Assembly: GCA_016415585.1 (NCBI GenBank)
Contig: CP066552.1
Coordinates: forward strand, 4,679,929-4,743,928
Length of the DNA: 64,000 nucleotides
Direction: 5' to 3'
Source of the DNA: Pectobacterium carotovorum
GTDB taxonomy: Bacteria > Pseudomonadota > Gammaproteobacteria > Enterobacterales > Enterobacteriaceae
Of the stretch, positions 61,049 to 64,000 are shown piece after piece. Each line of letters starts with the position of its first letter. Position 1 is the stretch's first letter. The notes under the pieces were generated by a model, which saw only the letters and a program-made list of their open reading frames with translations, had not been told where the DNA came from and did not search any database. Made by a program: the position numbers and the translations under genes.

Positions 61049-61669
61049 TTAGTTTGGTTTAAGCACGATCAAATGGCGCTCACCTTCCAGATCGGGAACG
61101 GATAAGCGAACAACCTGATCCAATAGGACACCTTGTGGCAAGGATGACAATTCATCCTCTGGAAGTACGCCTTTTAGAGCATAAAACCGCCCTGCTGGTC
61201 TGGCTGGAAGATGACTACACCAGCTAATCATGTCCTGCAAAGAGGCAAATGCCCGGCTGATCACCCCATCAAAAGGCGGTTCTGCTGGAAACGCCTCAAC
61301 GCGACTCTGCACTGGCGTGATATTTTCAAGCTGTAGTTCATGTTGTACCTGACGCAGGAAGCGCACACGCTTACCCAGGCTATCCAACAAGGTGAAATGC
61401 GACTCAGGGCGAACAATCGCCAATGGAATTCCCGGTAACCCAGGCCCGGTCCCCACATCGATAAAACGCTGCCCGTGTAAATGTGGCTCAACCACGATAC
61501 TGTCCATGATATGGCGGACAAGCATTTGCTGCGGATCGCGTACCGACGTCAGGTTATAAGCTTTGTTCCACTTATTCAGCATGTCAACATACTGTATCAG
61601 AAGATTTTTTTGCTTATCTGAAATCACCATACCAGCCGCGTTTAGCAGATTATCGAGTGTGTTGCGCAC
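61049..61669 (-). CDS. rsmG: RsmG, 16S rRNA 7-methylguanosine methyltransferase
   Basis: A 206-residue methyltransferase, close to E. coli RsmG (207). The SAM motif is [20 protein letters not shown], and the substrate-side motif [16 protein letters not shown] is conserved. It methylates G527 of 16S rRNA; loss causes mild streptomycin resistance. It follows mnmG with a hairpin between. Confidence 0.97.
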   Translation of the reverse strand: MRNTLDNLLNAAGMVISDKQKNLLIQYVDMLNKWNKAYNLTSVRDPQQMLVRHIMDSIVVEPHLHGQRFIDVGTGPGLPGIPLAIVRPESHFTLLDSLGKRVRFLRQVQHELQLENITPVQSRVEAFPAEPPFDGVISRAFASLQDMISWCSHLPARPAGRFYALKGVLPEDELSSLPQGVLLDQVVRLSVPDLEGERHLIVLKPN

Positions 61670-61706
61670 AATAAGATCCCGATGAAAAATATGAAGTTAA
61701 TAATAA

Positions 61707-61730
61707 AAATAGCCGGATAACCGGCTATTT
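61707..61730 (-). terminator. Hairpin between mnmG and rsmG
   Basis: A 10-bp stem AAATAGCCGG/CCGGCTATTT with loop ATAA, and on the minus strand a T-rich tail (ttttattatt). It could end some mnmG transcripts or act as an attenuator before rsmG. Confidence 0.8.
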
Positions 61731-61751
61731 AGGGGATAAGTTTACCGTAAA

Positions 61752-63641
61752 TCAGGCGCTGCGGCGCAGCAGACCCTGTTTTTTAAGCCAGATCAGCAGA
61801 ATGGAGATTGCCGCAGGCGTAATGCCAGAAATCCGTGAAGCCTGGCCGATCGACGAAGGTTTATGATCGTTTAGCTTGGCAATCACCTCATTGGACAATC
61901 CACTCACCTGTTTGTAATCCAGATCTGCAGGCAGCAGTGCATTTTCATTACGCTGCTGTTTCTCGATTTCATCCTGCTGACGAGCAATATACCCTTCGTA
62001 TTTGACCTGAATTTCAACCTGTTCTGCAGCCTGCTCGTCGGTTAATCCTGGGGCAAACAACGGTAGCGCAGTAAGCTGAACGTAATCCACTTCTGGGCGA
62101 CGAAGCAGCTCTTCACCATTCGCTTCACGGGACAGCGGCGTCTTCAGCAGTGAGTTGATCTGGTCTAGCTGCTCAGATTGCGGATGAACATGAATGTCGC
62201 GCAAGCGCTGACGCTCTTTTTCAATACTCTCGAGCTTCTCGTTGAAACGTGCCCAGCGATGATCGTCGACCATTCCCAGCTCACGACCCATTTCAGTCAA
62301 ACGCAGATCGGCGTTATCTTCACGCAGCATCAGACGATATTCAGCGCGTGAGGTAAACATACGGTAGGGCTCTTTCGTCCCCAGCGTACAGAGATCGTCA
62401 ACCAGCACGCCTAGATAAGCTTGATCGCGACGTGGCGACCAGCCTTCCTTATCGGCAGCCAGTCGAGCCGCATTCAACCCTGCCAGCATGCCCTGTGCGG
62501 CCGCTTCTTCATAACCTGTTGTCCCGTTGATCTGCCCGGCGAAGAACAGGCCATGAATAAATTTGTTTTCCAGCGTAGGTTTCAGATCGCGAGGATCGAA
62601 GAAATCGTACTCAATCGCATAGCCAGGACGAACAATGCGTGCATTCTCCATCCCTGCCATTGAGCGAACAATCTGCCACTGGACGTCAAACGGCAAACTG
62701 GTTGAGATCCCGTTAGGATAAATTTCGTTGCTGGTCAGTCCTTCCGGTTCAAGAAAGATCTGATGCGTATTTCGATCGGCAAAGCGCATGACTTTATCTT
62801 CGATCGATGGGCAATAGCGTGGGCCGATCCCTTCGATGATCCCTGCATACATCGGGCTACGATCCAGATTGTTACGGATCACATCATGGGTCTTCTCATT
62901 GGTATGCGTGATGTAGCACGGCATTTGCGCCGGATGCTGGCTCGCATTACCCAGGAATGAGAAAACCGGCATCGGGTTGTCACCGTGCTGTTGAGACAGC
63001 ACACTAAAATCGATAGTTCTGGCGTCAATACGCGGCGGAGTACCGGTTTTCAGGCGATTGACGCGCAGAGGCAGTTCACGTAAGCGGCGCGCCAGTGGAA
63101 TGGAAGGCGGATCGCCTGCACGTCCACCGCTGTAGTTATCCAGCCCAATGTGAATTTTGCCGTCAAGGAAAGTGCCTACCGTCAACACCACGGCTTTTGC
63201 ACGGAATTTTAGTCCCATCTGGGTAACGGCACCAACGACACGATCGTTTTCCACAATCAGATCGTCAACAGCCTGCTGGAAGATCATCAGGTTTGGCTGA
63301 TTCTCCAGCGCGGTGCGAACAGCCTGACGATAGAGCACGCGATCCGCTTGTGCACGTGTTGCTCTGACCGCTGGGCCTTTACTGCTGTTTAGTATCCTAA
63401 ACTGTATACCTGCCTGATCGACGGCACGCGCCATCAAGCCTCCCATGGCATCGATCTCTTTAACCAGATGACCTTTCCCAATACCGCCGATCGCCGGGTT
63501 GCAAGACATTTGTCCCAGCGTGTCGACATTGTGTGTGAGCAAAAGCGTCTGTTGGCCCATTCGGGCAGAAGCCATTGCTGCTTCTGTTCCGGCATGACCG
63601 CCACCGATCACGATGACGTCAAATGGATCTGGATAAAACAT
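61752..63641 (-). CDS. mnmG: MnmG (GidA), tRNA uridine modification enzyme
   Basis: A 629-residue FAD enzyme, the length of E. coli MnmG. The FAD site is [20 protein letters not shown]; family signatures [19 protein letters not shown] and [20 protein letters not shown] are intact. With MnmE it makes the carboxymethylaminomethyl group at U34 of several tRNAs. Its start lies about 100 bp from oriC, the standard position. Transcription from this gene runs away from the origin. Confidence 0.98.
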   Translation of the reverse strand: MFYPDPFDVIVIGGGHAGTEAAMASARMGQQTLLLTHNVDTLGQMSCNPAIGGIGKGHLVKEIDAMGGLMARAVDQAGIQFRILNSSKGPAVRATRAQADRVLYRQAVRTALENQPNLMIFQQAVDDLIVENDRVVGAVTQMGLKFRAKAVVLTVGTFLDGKIHIGLDNYSGGRAGDPPSIPLARRLRELPLRVNRLKTGTPPRIDARTIDFSVLSQQHGDNPMPVFSFLGNASQHPAQMPCYITHTNEKTHDVIRNNLDRSPMYAGIIEGIGPRYCPSIEDKVMRFADRNTHQIFLEPEGLTSNEIYPNGISTSLPFDVQWQIVRSMAGMENARIVRPGYAIEYDFFDPRDLKPTLENKFIHGLFFAGQINGTTGYEEAAAQGMLAGLNAARLAADKEGWSPRRDQAYLGVLVDDLCTLGTKEPYRMFTSRAEYRLMLREDNADLRLTEMGRELGMVDDHRWARFNEKLESIEKERQRLRDIHVHPQSEQLDQINSLLKTPLSREANGEELLRRPEVDYVQLTALPLFAPGLTDEQAAEQVEIQVKYEGYIARQQDEIEKQQRNENALLPADLDYKQVSGLSNEVIAKLNDHKPSSIGQASRISGITPAAISILLIWLKKQGLLRRSA

Positions 63642-63765
63642 GGTACTGCTCCTCGCATTATCGCGAATGATGAGTGGCGAACGATCGTTATTTGCCCTGG
63701 GGAGGGGATTCTACTCAACTTTGAGCCAACGACCAAGTCCGTTGGATCCTCGTTAATTAAAGAAA

Positions 63766-63807
63766 GATCTTTTTATTTAAAGATCTCTTTATTAGATCTC
63801 TTATTAG
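63766..63807. other. oriC AT-rich 13-mers (DNA unwinding element)
   Basis: Three 13-mers lie side by side: GATCTTTTTATTT (63766-63778), GATCTCTTTATTA (63782-63794) and GATCTCTTATTAG (63795-63807). They match the L, M and R 13-mers of E. coli oriC, where DnaA melts the strands. Confidence 0.9.
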
Positions 63808-63820
63808 GATCGTCATGTTG

Positions 63821-63970
63821 TGTGGATAAGTGATTATTCATATTAAAGATCAAGAGAATGGAGATGATCCTTACCTGTGAATGATCGGTGATCCTAGCCA
63901 GTATAAGCTGGGATCTTAATGTGGAGTTATACACAGGACAAAAAACATACTAGGGTTGTTATTGGGATAA
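63821..63970. promoter_or_regulatory. DnaA boxes R1, R2 and R3-like
   Basis: R1 is TGTGGATAA at 63821-63829, R2 is TTATACACA at 63927-63935, and a weaker R3-like TTGGGATAA lies at 63962-63970. Their order and spacing follow E. coli oriC. An IHF-like site (tattaaagatcaagag) lies after R1. Confidence 0.88.
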
Positions 63971-64000
63971 CTACTGCTTTTACACCTGAAATAAGCATAG

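Larger units (their letters stand above)
63745..64000. other. oriC: oriC, left and central part
   Basis: The stretch next to mnmG matches the E. coli replication origin in order: an AT-rich unwinding element, a DnaA box TGTGGATAA, a GATC-rich block including ctgtgaatgatcggtgatcc, then gtataagctgggatc, the box TTATACACA and a GGGATAAC motif. About ten GATC sites occur in 200 bp, for SeqA binding. The window ends before the right-hand box (R4), so the origin is cut off. Confidence 0.95.

Overview
The window reads as a chromosomal segment of a soft-rot enterobacterium, most likely Pectobacterium. Two things support this: the oriC-mnmG-rsmG-atp-glmUS-pst gene order shared with Escherichia coli, and a pectate lyase of the PelX type sitting behind a near-consensus KdgR operator. 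The species call is inference from gene content. I found no tRNA, rRNA or CRISPR array.

Layout. 0-6 kb: a DUF6933-like gene, a divergent qorB/HxlR pair, a divergent smvR/smvA efflux locus whose smvA is frameshifted, and a three-lipoprotein operon (CsgG-like, DUF4810, DUF799). 6-12 kb: aegA with a ferredoxin partner, a degenerate phosphopantetheinyl transferase-like gene, adenine permease adeP and divergent yieH. 12-18 kb: a polar amino-acid ABC importer without an ATPase gene, an Abi/HEPN-like gene, a VOC-protein remnant, and a ydcO/sutR-like pair with two palindromic operators. 18-23 kb: pstSCAB-phoU with two Pho boxes. 23-29.6 kb: an accessory patch holding a Fic-protein remnant with an intact repeat operator array, a GC-rich cupin/MFS/hydrolase/LysR cassette, a second HxlR/NmrA pair and an IS4-type transposase relic. 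29.6-44.9 kb: a complete 18-gene aryl polyene cluster (apeA to apeR, minus strand). 45-48.5 kb: glmS and glmU. 48.5-53.5 kb: an insertion between glmU and atpC, which are neighbours in E. coli. It carries pelX, an AT-rich orphan gene and a decayed gene with 8-residue repeats. 53.5-60.4 kb: atpIBEFHAGDC. 61-63.6 kb: rsmG and mnmG. The right edge is the left part of oriC, with AT-rich 13-mers and DnaA boxes.

How the parts fit. The housekeeping genes (ATP synthase, UDP-GlcNAc synthesis, phosphate uptake, replication start, tRNA and rRNA modification) form a conserved backbone. Accessory DNA has entered at the junctions between them: an aryl polyene membrane pigment pathway, pectin degradation, efflux/oxidoreductase cassettes and several decayed genes. 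Gene names rest on remembered family sequences, not on database searches.
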